In this document: positions 1 through 5,682 of the stretch, one piece after another
Position numbering within the stretch: position 1 is the stretch's first letter
Layout: each line of letters starts with the position of its first letter
NCBI GenBank assembly: GCA_017476305.1
Contig: JAFVAA010000328.1
Location: 1 to 5,697, forward strand
Length of the DNA: 5,697 nucleotides
From: Lachnospiraceae bacterium
Lineage (GTDB): Bacteria > Bacillota > Clostridia > Lachnospirales > Lachnospiraceae
Direction of reading: 5' to 3'
The notes under the pieces: generated by a model
The model's input: only the letters and a program-made list of their open reading frames with translations
Database searches by the model: none
Told to the model about the DNA's origin: nothing
Made by a program: the position numbers and the translations under genes

Positions 1-92
1 ATGTCCGGGTTATGACAGAAGGATGAACAGATCAGACGGAAATTTAAGAACCGCCAGGTCTGGTCGGTGCGGAAAAAGGAAGAATATTGGTG
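1..92. other. Left edge, no identifiable gene
   Basis: No complete gene fits here. On the plus strand one frame ends in a TGA at 24-26 after the residues VRVMTEG, and another is open from 16 to a TGA at 91-93, reading QKDEQIRRKFKNRQ and onward but with no start codon. Either could be the last residues of a rightward gene that begins outside the window and converges on the terminator at 93-132. A rightward gene end is plausible because that terminator works in both directions, but the segment is too short to name a product or to choose the frame. Confidence 0.3.
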
Positions 93-132
93 AAAAAAGG
101 CAGGGAACAGCTTTTCATTCCCTGTCTTTTTT
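93..132. terminator. Bidirectional intrinsic terminator
   Basis: Positions 93-107 pair with 118-132 over 15 pairs: six A-T pairs, then a GC-rich core CAGGGAA/TTCCCTG with one G-T wobble, closing a 10-nt loop (108-117). The A6 and T6 tracts give a U-run on either strand, so it can terminate the leftward malic enzyme/DUF4364 operon and any rightward gene entering from the left edge. The stop codon of the DUF4364 gene (115-117) lies in the loop, so the whole upstream arm used on the minus strand is coding sequence. Confidence 0.9.
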
Positions 133-657
133 CTGTCCGTCTGAGACCAGGTTCTTCCATAGAAAGGCATAGATGTCTGTTTCCTTCTCTTTGAATTTTT
201 CACAAGCCTGTTCTGCCATTTTTTCGGTAGGCAGAATCAGCTTTAATTCAAAAAGAATCCTTTTTTGCTCGATGACCTTGCAGTCGGTTAAATATTCCCC
301 TGAATCTGTTTTCCTATAATCTGTACGGATCGTGGCATCCTGTACGATCTGCATTTTCTTCTCCTTCAGATATCCTTCAATCTGCATTTTCGTATCGAAA
401 GGCAGTCTGGAATTGAAAAATTCCAATGTTTCTAAACCGTTTTCCGTAATCGTATAGTAGGTAGCAGTGTGGGTTCTGTGTGGTTCTATCATCTGGTCCT
501 CGGTAAGAGAGGATAACGTTTCCTGAATAGAAAGATAGTCCGTATAGCCATGTTCTAAAATAAAATCCGATAGGACCGCATTTGTGATTTCCTGCTTCGA
601 ACGGTATAAAAAGTATAATATGATCAGCTTATATAGTTTTAATGAATCCGCAAGCAA
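115..657 (-). CDS. DUF4364 family protein, winged-helix-like
   Basis: Predicted 180-residue cytoplasmic protein of the DUF4364 family, found mostly in Clostridia; its function is unknown. The N-terminal half (about residues 5-81) reads as a helix-turn-helix with wing: SLKLYKLIILYFL, then SDFILEHGYTDYLSIQETLSSL, then the strand-like YYTITENGLETLEFF. The C-terminal half (about 120-170) alternates beta-like and helical segments (VIEQKRILFELKLILP, then an AEQACEKF helix) typical of the family. I place the start at TTG (655-657): an AAAGGAG site sits 8 nt upstream, and family members begin right before the LxLYKLIILY motif. An in-frame ATG at 762 would add 35 residues translated from inside the malic enzyme gene and has no family resemblance. 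It lies 22 nt downstream of the malic enzyme stop, so it is the second gene of that operon. A DNA-binding regulatory role is possible from the fold but is inference. Confidence 0.88.
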   Translation of the reverse strand: MLADSLKLYKLIILYFLYRSKQEITNAVLSDFILEHGYTDYLSIQETLSSLTEDQMIEPHRTHTATYYTITENGLETLEFFNSRLPFDTKMQIEGYLKEKKMQIVQDATIRTDYRKTDSGEYLTDCKVIEQKRILFELKLILPTEKMAEQACEKFKEKETDIYAFLWKNLVSDGQKKDRE

Positions 658-665
658 AGATGAAA

Positions 666-672
666 CTCCTTT
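666..672 (-). promoter_or_regulatory. Ribosome binding site fixing a TTG start
   Basis: Read on the minus strand this is AAAGGAG, followed by 8 nt and then TTG CTT GCG GAT. It lies entirely in the 22-nt gap between the malic enzyme stop and the DUF4364 gene. No ATG or GTG occurs in frame at a suitable distance, so the site selects the TTG. Confidence 0.8.
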
Positions 673-679
673 CCGTATA

Positions 680-1831
680 TCAGGAAATATGTGCTTTAAT
701 GGCATCTGCCACAACATTGGCAACTCTGGAATCGAATGGCTCCGGCAGGATATTATTTTCATTCAGCTCGTTTTCTGCTACCAGGTCTGCAATCGCATTT
801 GCAGCAGCAAGCTTCATTTCTTCTGTGATCTGCTTTGCACGTCCTTCCAGGGCACCTTTAAAAATACCTGGAAATGCGATCACGTTATTTACCTGATTCG
901 GAAAATCCGAGCGTCCCGTTCCTACGATTCGGGCTCCGCCCCGTTTCGCCAGATCCGGCATGATTTCCGGCACCGGATTTGCCATGGCGAACAGAATGGC
1001 ATCCTGATTCATGGCAGAGACCATCTCTTCCGTAACGATACCGGGTGCCGAGACGCCGACAAAGATATCGGCTCCCCTTAGTGCATCGGCAAGAGTACCT
1101 GTTTTGCCGGAAAGATTGGTAACTTCCATCATCTTTTTCTGCATCCAGTTCAAATGTTTGGAATCCTTTGACAGAATACCAAAAACATCACACATAACGA
1201 TGTTCCTGAAACCGTATCGCAAAAGGAGCTTTGTGATGGCGACGCCTGCAGAGCCGGCACCATTGATGACGACGGAGCAGTCCTCTTTTTTCTTTCCTGT
1301 GATTTTTAAGCTGTTGATAATACCGGCCAGAACCACGATCGCGGTTCCGTGCTGGTCATCGTGAAACACGGGGATATCTAACGCTTTTTTAAGCCGTTCC
1401 TCGATTTCAAAGCAGCGCGGAGCGGAAATATCTTCTAAATTGATCCCGCCAAAAGCTGGTGCGATGTTGATGACGGTTTTAATGATTTCTTCCGTATCCT
1501 GTGTATCCAAACAGATCGGAAATGCATTGACACCGCCGAATTCTTTGAAAAGGACCGCCTTTCCCTCCATGACGGGCATGGCTGCCTCCGGTCCGATATT
1601 TCCTAAGCCCAAAACAGCACTTCCATCGGAAATGACAGCTACGGTATTTGCCTTTATGGTATAGTGATACACTTCTTCCTTTTTTTGGGCAATTACCTTG
1701 CAGGGTTCAGCGACCCCCGGTGTATAAGCGATTGCCAGAGCCTCCCTGCTGTTTACAGGAGCTTTTGGCGTGGTGCTTATTTTTCCATTCCATTTTTTAT
1801 GTAAAGCCAAAGCTTTTTCGCTATTGTTCAT
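680..1831 (-). CDS. Malic enzyme, NAD(P)-dependent, short bacterial form
   Basis: A 383-residue cytoplasmic malic enzyme that oxidatively decarboxylates (S)-malate to pyruvate and CO2, reducing NAD(P)+ and needing Mg2+ or Mn2+. Visible motifs in order: catalytic Tyr36 in YTPGVAEPC; Lys91 in the MEGKAVLFK stretch, the expected general base; metal ligands Glu133-Asp134 in LEDISAPRC and Asp159 in VFHDDQHGTA; dinucleotide loop GAGSAG at 191-196; and NPVPE at 285-289. Asp215 ends the second beta strand of the Rossmann fold, compatible with NAD+, but I would not fix the cofactor from this. Length matches the short bacterial class with no phosphotransacetylase-like C-terminal domain, so this is not the fused MaeB form. 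The start is ATG at 1829-1831, with GGAGG 5 nt upstream; the in-frame ATG 19 codons earlier has no such site and lies on top of the promoter candidates. It leads the operon with DUF4364 and diverges from rho. Confidence 0.95.
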   Translation of the reverse strand: MNNSEKALALHKKWNGKISTTPKAPVNSREALAIAYTPGVAEPCKVIAQKKEEVYHYTIKANTVAVISDGSAVLGLGNIGPEAAMPVMEGKAVLFKEFGGVNAFPICLDTQDTEEIIKTVINIAPAFGGINLEDISAPRCFEIEERLKKALDIPVFHDDQHGTAIVVLAGIINSLKITGKKKEDCSVVINGAGSAGVAITKLLLRYGFRNIVMCDVFGILSKDSKHLNWMQKKMMEVTNLSGKTGTLADALRGADIFVGVSAPGIVTEEMVSAMNQDAILFAMANPVPEIMPDLAKRGGARIVGTGRSDFPNQVNNVIAFPGIFKGALEGRAKQITEEMKLAAANAIADLVAENELNENNILPEPFDSRVANVVADAIKAHIS

Positions 1832-1872
1832 ATGTGCCTCCGTTTTTTGTTTTCCTTCCTGATTGATATTTG

Positions 1873-1907
1873 AGTATAATATTAGCATAATTTAATAAGA
1901 AAAACAA
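1873..1907 (-). promoter_or_regulatory. Candidate promoter of the malic enzyme operon
   Basis: On the minus strand TTGTTT (1902-1907) is followed after 17 nt by TAATAT (1879-1884). Immediately downstream is TATACT (1873-1878), a better -10 match but with only TTCTTA as its -35 at 17 nt. Either would give a 5' leader of roughly 35-45 nt ending in the GGAGG site. The region is clearly promoter-like and AT-rich, but which hexamer pair is used is uncertain. Confidence 0.45.
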
Positions 1908-1926
1908 ATAGAAAAGAAAAAATCTC

Positions 1927-1955
1927 TTTACAATTTCTTCAAATTTGGTTATACT
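1927..1955 (+). promoter_or_regulatory. Candidate sigma-A promoter of rho
   Basis: TTTACA (1927-1932), a 17-nt spacer and TATACT (1950-1955): each hexamer matches five of six consensus bases. Transcription would begin near 1962, leaving a leader of about 139 nt before the rho start codon. An A-rich tract (about 1908-1922) lies just upstream and could act as an UP element; it also separates this promoter from the divergent one. Confidence 0.7.
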
Positions 1956-2100
1956 TATATTTGTTAAATTCTTGAACATATTCATTTTAACAGGTTTAGA
2001 GGTTTTTCACAGCGTTTCTGCTGAGCTTTCAATGGGATTAGACAAAAATGAATGAGGGATGAGATTAGGAAGTTGGAAATACAAAATCGGAGGTTATTTT

Positions 2101-3768
2101 ATGGAAAATTATGATGAATTATCATTGGTCGAACTGCGTGTGGCGGGAAGAAAGTTGGGATTAAAAAATGTTACTACCTTTCGGAAAACCGAACTTTTGA
2201 AGCTTGTAAAGGAAGCTGCAGAAAATCAGAGTCGGGACGGGGCGGAGCAGGCAGAGACAAAGAGCAGTAAGGATAGAGAGAAGAAGACGGAGGAGGAAAG
2301 ATCTGCGGGAAAGCGTGGGAAATCCCGCAGGGCAGAGGAAACGGATGCCGCAGCTTCAGAAAGCCAGGAAAAGATGGTTTCCGGGGAAAACAGAAGCTTG
2401 TGGAAGGAACAGGAGGAACGTCCGGAGAAAAGCACGGAGGAAAGTGACAGGGATAAAAGAGAGGCCTATAATAAAAAGGCAATGATGAAATATGGTGATA
2501 AACAGCACAGAGAGGTCAGGGAAGTCAGGGATAATCGTGACAGCGGAGTGAAAAGGGAGTTTGCGGGAAGAGAGAGGGAATATCCGGGGAAGCGCATGGA
2601 AAAGAGCTTTTCGTATACTCCGACAGAAATCCAGCAGCTTGACAGCGGGGAGACTCGAAGGGGGATTTTGGAGGTGATGTCGGAGGGATATGGCTTCATT
2701 CGCTGTGATAATTATTTGCCGGGAGATGAGGATGTCTATGTTTCTCCGGCAATGATCCGAAAATATCAGCTTCGGACGGGAGATATTTTAGAAGGACATA
2801 TCCGTATCAGGAACCAAAACGAGAAGTTCGCAGCGCTGCTTTATATTACTACAGTAAATGGAGTACCTCTGTCGGAGGCTGTGAAAAGACCGAAATTCGA
2901 ACGACTGACTCCGATTTTCCCGGATGAGAGGATTCGTCTGGAAACACCGGGAAGCAGTGTCTCCATGCGTATGATGGATCTCGTTGCACCGATTGGAAAG
3001 GGACAGCGCGGAATGATCGTGTCACAGCCCAAAACAGGAAAAACAACCCTCTTAAAACAGGTAGCAAAGGCGGTAAAGACGAATCATCCCAAAATGCATC
3101 TGATCGTACTCCTGATCGATGAAAGACCGGAGGAGGTAACGGATATTAAAGAATCCATCATGGGACATAATGTGGAGGTGATCTATTCTACCTTTGATGA
3201 GCTTCCGGAAAATCACAAGCGGGTATCGGAAATGGTGATCGAGCGGGCAAAGCGTCTGGTGGAGCATGGAGAGGATGTAATGATTCTTTTAGACAGCATC
3301 ACGAGGCTTGCAAGAGCCTATAACCTTACTGTGAGCCCGAGTGGAAGGACCTTATCCGGAGGATTGGATCCGGCGGCGCTCCATATGCCAAAAAGGTTTT
3401 TTGGTGCTGCGAGAAATATGCGGGAGGGAGGAAGTCTGACCATTTTAGCCACGGCACTGGTAGATACCGGAAGTAAAATGGATGATGTCGTTTTTGAGGA
3501 ATTCAAGGGAACCGGTAATATGGAGCTGGTACTTGACCGGAAACTTTCTGAAAAGCGCGTCTTTCCGGCAATTGATCTGCCGAAGTCCAGCACGAGAAGA
3601 GAGGATCTTCTGATGACGCAGGAGGAGATTGAGGCGACATACCTGATGCGGAAGGCTTTTAACGGTACCAAGAGTGAGGAGGCGGTAGAACATATCATTG
3701 ATATGTTCCGGAAAACGAAAAATAATCAGGAATTCATACAATTGGTAAAAAAAGTGAAAATAGTTTAA
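2101..3768 (+). CDS. rho: Transcription termination factor Rho
   Basis: A 555-residue hexameric RNA-dependent ATPase/helicase that terminates transcription at Rho-dependent sites. Domains: Rho_N SAP-like (about 6-38, LVELRVAGRKLGLKN); a highly charged low-complexity insertion (about 39-176); the cold-shock-like RNA-binding domain (about 180-255, GILEVMSEGYGFIR and GDEDVYVSP); and the RecA-type motor. Motor residues: Walker A PKTGKTT at 310-316, catalytic Glu341 in LIDERPEEV, Walker B Asp398 in VMILLDSITRLARAYN, and Arg499 at the place of the E. coli arginine finger Arg366. The bicyclomycin-pocket residues Ser399, Lys469 and Gly470 match E. coli Ser266, Lys336 and Gly337, while Ile349 stands at Met219. 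It is longer than E. coli Rho (419 residues) because of the insertion. The start is ATG 2101, with GGAGG (2089-2093) 7 nt upstream; the in-frame ATG at 2059 lacks a good site. No intrinsic terminator follows the stop. Confidence 0.98.
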   Translation: MENYDELSLVELRVAGRKLGLKNVTTFRKTELLKLVKEAAENQSRDGAEQAETKSSKDREKKTEEERSAGKRGKSRRAEETDAAASESQEKMVSGENRSLWKEQEERPEKSTEESDRDKREAYNKKAMMKYGDKQHREVREVRDNRDSGVKREFAGREREYPGKRMEKSFSYTPTEIQQLDSGETRRGILEVMSEGYGFIRCDNYLPGDEDVYVSPAMIRKYQLRTGDILEGHIRIRNQNEKFAALLYITTVNGVPLSEAVKRPKFERLTPIFPDERIRLETPGSSVSMRMMDLVAPIGKGQRGMIVSQPKTGKTTLLKQVAKAVKTNHPKMHLIVLLIDERPEEVTDIKESIMGHNVEVIYSTFDELPENHKRVSEMVIERAKRLVEHGEDVMILLDSITRLARAYNLTVSPSGRTLSGGLDPAALHMPKRFFGAARNMREGGSLTILATALVDTGSKMDDVVFEEFKGTGNMELVLDRKLSEKRVFPAIDLPKSSTRREDLLMTQEEIEATYLMRKAFNGTKSEEAVEHIIDMFRKTKNNQEFIQLVKKVKIV

Positions 3769-3776
3769 AAAAAATC

Positions 3777-3805
3777 TTGCAAACGGAACCGTACTATGCT
3801 ATATT
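3777..3805 (+). promoter_or_regulatory. Promoter of rpmE, extended -10 type
   Basis: TTGCAA (3777-3782), a 17-nt spacer and TATATT (3800-3805), with TGC directly before the -10 forming an extended -10. The -35 starts only 8 nt after the rho stop codon. Transcription would begin near 3812, giving a leader of about 140 nt for L31. Since no hairpin terminator precedes it, rpmE could also receive readthrough from rho. Confidence 0.78.
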
Positions 3806-3837
3806 TAAATAGTTGTGTAAAAACGAGGTAGTCTTTT

Positions 3838-3879
3838 ATGGGATATATCCGAGAGGGTGATATGGTCCGAAAAAGATAG
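3838..3879 (+). CDS. Possible leader peptide upstream of rpmE
   Basis: A 13-codon reading frame, [13 protein letters not shown], in the rpmE leader. GAGGT (3825-3829) lies upstream, with 9 nt between GAGG and the ATG, about 26 nt from the predicted transcript start. Its first codons include the perfect palindrome GGATATATCC (3841-3850). Its ninth codon is another ATG with its own purine-rich GAGAGGGTGAT upstream. It is not in the rpmE frame and stops 73 nt before it. I do not recognise the peptide. It could be a regulatory upstream ORF or chance; only the spacing and binding site support it. Confidence 0.3.
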   Translation: MGYIREGDMVRKR

Positions 3880-3916
3880 AGCGCAGCATAGGTTCTATAT
3901 GTTGTATATGTTATTT

Positions 3917-3936
3917 GCTGTTTTCTCAGAGACAGC
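3917..3936 (+). promoter_or_regulatory. Hairpin next to the rpmE ribosome binding site
   Basis: GCTGTTTT at 3917-3924 pairs with 3929-3936 (five Watson-Crick pairs at the base, then T-G, T-A and T-G) around a 4-nt loop, CTCA. The stem ends five nt before the GGAGG at 3942-3946. Its position fits a translational control element or structured L31 leader, but the stem is modest and no T-tract follows, so it is not a terminator. Confidence 0.3.
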
Positions 3937-3952
3937 GGAATGGAGGTTAATC

Positions 3953-4159
3953 ATGAGAGAAGGAATTCATCCGGATTATTATGAAGCAAAGGTTGTCTGC
4001 AACTGTGGAAATGAGTTTGTAACGGGCTCTACAAAGGAAGAGATCCATGTAGAAATCTGTTCAAAATGTCATTCCTTCTATACAGGCCAGCAGAAAAATG
4101 TTCAGGCTCGTGGTGCGATTGATAAGTTCAACCGCAGATATGGCTTGAAGGCGAATTAG
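3953..4159 (+). CDS. rpmE: 50S ribosomal protein L31, zinc-binding type
   Basis: A 68-residue bL31, a late-assembling protein of the large ribosomal subunit that helps bridge the two subunits. It begins [16 protein letters not shown], the conserved family start, and keeps all four zinc ligands: Cys16 and Cys18 (CNC) with Cys36 and Cys39 (CSKC). It is therefore the zinc-containing form, not the zinc-independent RpmE2/YtjA type made under zinc shortage. The C-terminal stretch [12 protein letters not shown] is typical. The start is ATG 3953, with GGAGG (3942-3946) 6 nt upstream. The frame is open back to a GTG at 3857, but that 32-residue extension has no family resemblance. It lies 184 nt after rho with its own promoter. 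Confidence 0.98.
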   Translation: MREGIHPDYYEAKVVCNCGNEFVTGSTKEEIHVEICSKCHSFYTGQQKNVQARGAIDKFNRRYGLKAN

Positions 4160-4272
4160 CGGAATATGATGGATCAGGAGTTTTTCGCTCATACGAAGCT
4201 TCTGTATGCTGGGAGCTCCGTTTTGAAACGTTTTAGTTCACACATGTGTAACTTTGAAACTTCTGATTGAAA

Positions 4273-4320
4273 AAATGGTCACAGATTTACTTGGAATCTG
4301 TGACCATTTGTGTTATTCTA
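4273..4320 (+). terminator. Intrinsic terminator after rpmE
   Basis: Positions 4273-4287 pair perfectly with 4295-4309 (15 bp, core ATGGTCACAGATT) around a 7-nt loop, followed by the T-rich but interrupted TTTGTGTTATTCT. An A5 run at the 5' foot means it could act on the minus strand too, though no gene enters from that side here. It lies 113 nt beyond the rpmE stop, so the rpmE transcript should carry a long 3' tail. It separates the rho-rpmE unit from the DUF1385 gene. Confidence 0.87.
4291..4319 (+). promoter_or_regulatory. Weak promoter candidate for the DUF1385 gene
   Basis: TTGGAA (4291-4296), a 17-nt spacer and TATTCT (4314-4319), with TGT just before the -10 giving an extended -10 pattern. 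Each hexamer matches only four of six consensus bases. It lies inside the terminator hairpin and would give a leader of about 100 nt. It is the best-spaced pair I find between the terminator and the gene, but it is weak and the gene might use another site. Confidence 0.27.
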
Positions 4321-4428
4321 TAGGAAATGTATTTGTAAAAGTTGAGTATAACTTAGAAACTATAGTCCAAAAGATCCGAAGCAAAGCTTTGGAATAAAAT
4401 GCGGTCATGCGCAGAAATGAGGTAAGGG

Positions 4429-5682
4429 ATGAAGTCATCAGGGATTGGAGGCCAGGCTGTTTTAGAAGGCGTGATGATGAGATATAAGTCGAATTACGCA
4501 GTAGCAGTCAGACGGCCAGATGGTGAGATAGCGGTTACGAGGGGAAAGTGCAAAACGGCAAGAGAGCGGTCTGTGTTTTTCAGACTTCCGATTATACGGG
4601 GGATAGTAGCGTTTTGTGAGTCTTTGTCTTTAGGGATGCGTACATTGACGTATTCGGCAAGCTTTTACGAGGAAGAAGAGGAGAGAAAAGAGGAAGCGAA
4701 AAAAGGCAGTGGCGGGGATATGAAGGAAAAAGTGCAAATGGGGATTACGATTGTCCTGTCTGTTGTGTTTGCTGTGTTTATGTTCATGCTGCTCCCGTAT
4801 TTTCTGTCACAGATGTTAAGTAAACAGATCACTTCCTATCCGATGCTTGCGGCAATCGAGGGAGGCTTCCGGGTGGTCCTCTTTGTGGGGTATGTGATTG
4901 CGATTTCTTTTATGCGGGATATCCACAGGACATTTATGTATCATGGTGCAGAGCATAAATCGATTAATTGTATAGAAAACGGATTAGAGCTGACGGTGGA
5001 GAATGTCCGCAGACAGTCAAAGCATCACAGAAGATGCGGCACGAGCTTTTTGCTGATTGTCATTTTCCTAAGTATTCTCCTCTTTATGTTCATTCATTTT
5101 GATAATTTGTGGTTGAGACTGATTTCACGTATTATTTTGATTCCGGTGATTGCAGGTATTTCCTATGAGTTCATCCGCTTTGCGGGAAATAGTGACAGTA
5201 AGATCGTTGCGATTCTCTGTAAACCGGGAATGTGGCTTCAGATGCTTACGACAAGAGAGCCGGATAATAAAATGATCGAGGTAGCGATTGCTTCTATTGA
5301 AGAGGTATTTGATTGGAGAGAGTACCAAAGGCGTACTTTGGCTGCCAGAAGAAGAGAGGCCAGATTCGGAAGGGGCAGACGGACCGAGGAAGGAAAGAGA
5401 AAGTCCAGGGCAGAGCTTGCAGAAGAAATCAGGCTTCGTGAGGAGGCAAATGCCAGACGTGCGAATGAGCGTGCGCGTCGGATGATGGAGCAGGAAAGAA
5501 AAGAGGCAGAGCTTGAACGTTTGGCGGATGAGGCAGAAAAGCGGACTTCAGAGCGTGTGGCAAGTGTGAAAAAGCCGGAGGTACGCCAGGTGCAAAAGCA
5601 GGAACCGGAGCATCCGGATGATTTCTTAAGAGGTCTGGATCATTATTTTGACGGAAGACAGAATAATCGTGGAAATAAATAG
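4429..5682 (+). CDS. DUF1385 (YqhQ-like) membrane protein
   Basis: A 417-residue integral membrane protein of the DUF1385 family, related to B. subtilis YqhQ; its biochemical function is unknown. Family motifs: SGIGGQAVLEGVMMR at residues 4-18, YHGAEHKSINCIE at 171-183, RRCGTSFLL at 201-209, and KPGMWLQMLTTREPDNKMIEVAI at 265-287. Hydrophobic segments at about 104-128, 146-162, 206-224 and 231-250 suggest four membrane passes. A charged loop (EEEEERKEEAKK, 81-92) precedes the first. The core ends near 294 and is followed by about 120 residues rich in Arg, Glu, Lys and Ala, predicted coiled coil or disordered, ending in PDDFLRGLDHYFDGR. That tail is longer than the family core needs. The start is ATG 4429 with GAGG (4419-4422) 6 nt upstream, right before the conserved SGIGGQA. 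Gene order after rho-rpmE is typical of Clostridia; the gene beyond the window is often prmC, which I infer but cannot see. Confidence 0.93.
   Translation: MKSSGIGGQAVLEGVMMRYKSNYAVAVRRPDGEIAVTRGKCKTARERSVFFRLPIIRGIVAFCESLSLGMRTLTYSASFYEEEEERKEEAKKGSGGDMKEKVQMGITIVLSVVFAVFMFMLLPYFLSQMLSKQITSYPMLAAIEGGFRVVLFVGYVIAISFMRDIHRTFMYHGAEHKSINCIENGLELTVENVRRQSKHHRRCGTSFLLIVIFLSILLFMFIHFDNLWLRLISRIILIPVIAGISYEFIRFAGNSDSKIVAILCKPGMWLQMLTTREPDNKMIEVAIASIEEVFDWREYQRRTLAARRREARFGRGRRTEEGKRKSRAELAEEIRLREEANARRANERARRMMEQERKEAELERLADEAEKRTSERVASVKKPEVRQVQKQEPEHPDDFLRGLDHYFDGRQNNRGNK

Larger units (their letters stand above)
1832..2100. other. Divergent intergenic region and rho leader
   Basis: It holds the two back-to-back promoter candidates, with 19 bp between their -35 elements, and the 5' untranslated region of rho. 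Within the leader, an imperfect dyad (GTTAAA at 1963-1968 with TTTAAC at 1986-1991, plus an inner TGAA/TTCA) lies at the expected start of the transcript, and a weak CAGC/GCTG hairpin lies further down. A tetracodon reading frame begins at 2048 (MNEG, stop) without a clear binding site. I see no known riboswitch and no intrinsic terminator. Rho genes in other bacteria are autoregulated through their leaders, so a leader this long may have a role, but nothing in the sequence proves it. Confidence 0.5.
4160..4428 (+). other. Intergenic region between rpmE and DUF1385 gene
   Basis: A 269-nt stretch with the strong terminator at 4273-4309. Before it come short palindromes (GAAGCTTC near 4196, GGAGCTCC near 4212, AAACGTTT near 4226) and an imperfect dyad at 4230-4260 built on ACACATGTGT with AGTT/AACT and GTTT/AAAC flanks. 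After it comes AT-rich sequence with several poor -10-like words (TATAAC, TATAGT, TAAAAT) that lack convincing -35 partners, then the GAGG site of the next gene. I see no coding frame, tRNA or recognisable small RNA. Confidence 0.5.

Noticed and set aside
16..93. Gene end reading QKDEQIRRKFKNRQ and onward on the plus strand
   Set aside because: It is closed upstream by a TGA at 13-15 and has no start codon, so it could only be real with a frameshift; not called as a CDS.
658..762. ATG start at 762 for the DUF4364 protein
   Set aside because: The added residues are a shifted-frame reading of the malic enzyme C-terminus, with no family similarity.
584..1664. Plus-strand open frames opposite the malic enzyme and DUF4364 genes
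   Set aside because: They are antisense shadows of well-supported genes and have no domain motifs or ribosome binding sites in place.
1963..1991. Imperfect palindrome at the start of the rho leader as an operator
   Set aside because: Pairing is AT-only and interrupted by an uneven internal loop; it is likely in such AT-rich DNA, so it is only mentioned in the intergenic entry.
2059..2100. Upstream ATG at 2059 as the rho start
   Set aside because: It would add 14 residues that run through the GGAGG site used by ATG 2101; Rho_N proteins start close to the LxELR motif.
2174..2482. Minus-strand open frames opposite the charged part of rho
   Set aside because: Long open frames opposite purine-rich Glu/Lys/Arg codons are expected shadows; their Ser/Pro/Phe-rich translations match no family.
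3857..3952. In-frame N-terminal extension of L31 starting at GTG 3857
   Set aside because: The 32 extra residues do not resemble any L31, the GTG has its purine run immediately adjacent with no spacing, and the MREGIHP start at 3953 has an ideal GGAGG.
4223..4252. TTGAAA plus TGTAAC as a promoter inside the rpmE 3' tail
   Set aside because: The spacer is 18 nt and the -10 matches consensus poorly; no gene or clear RNA follows before the terminator.
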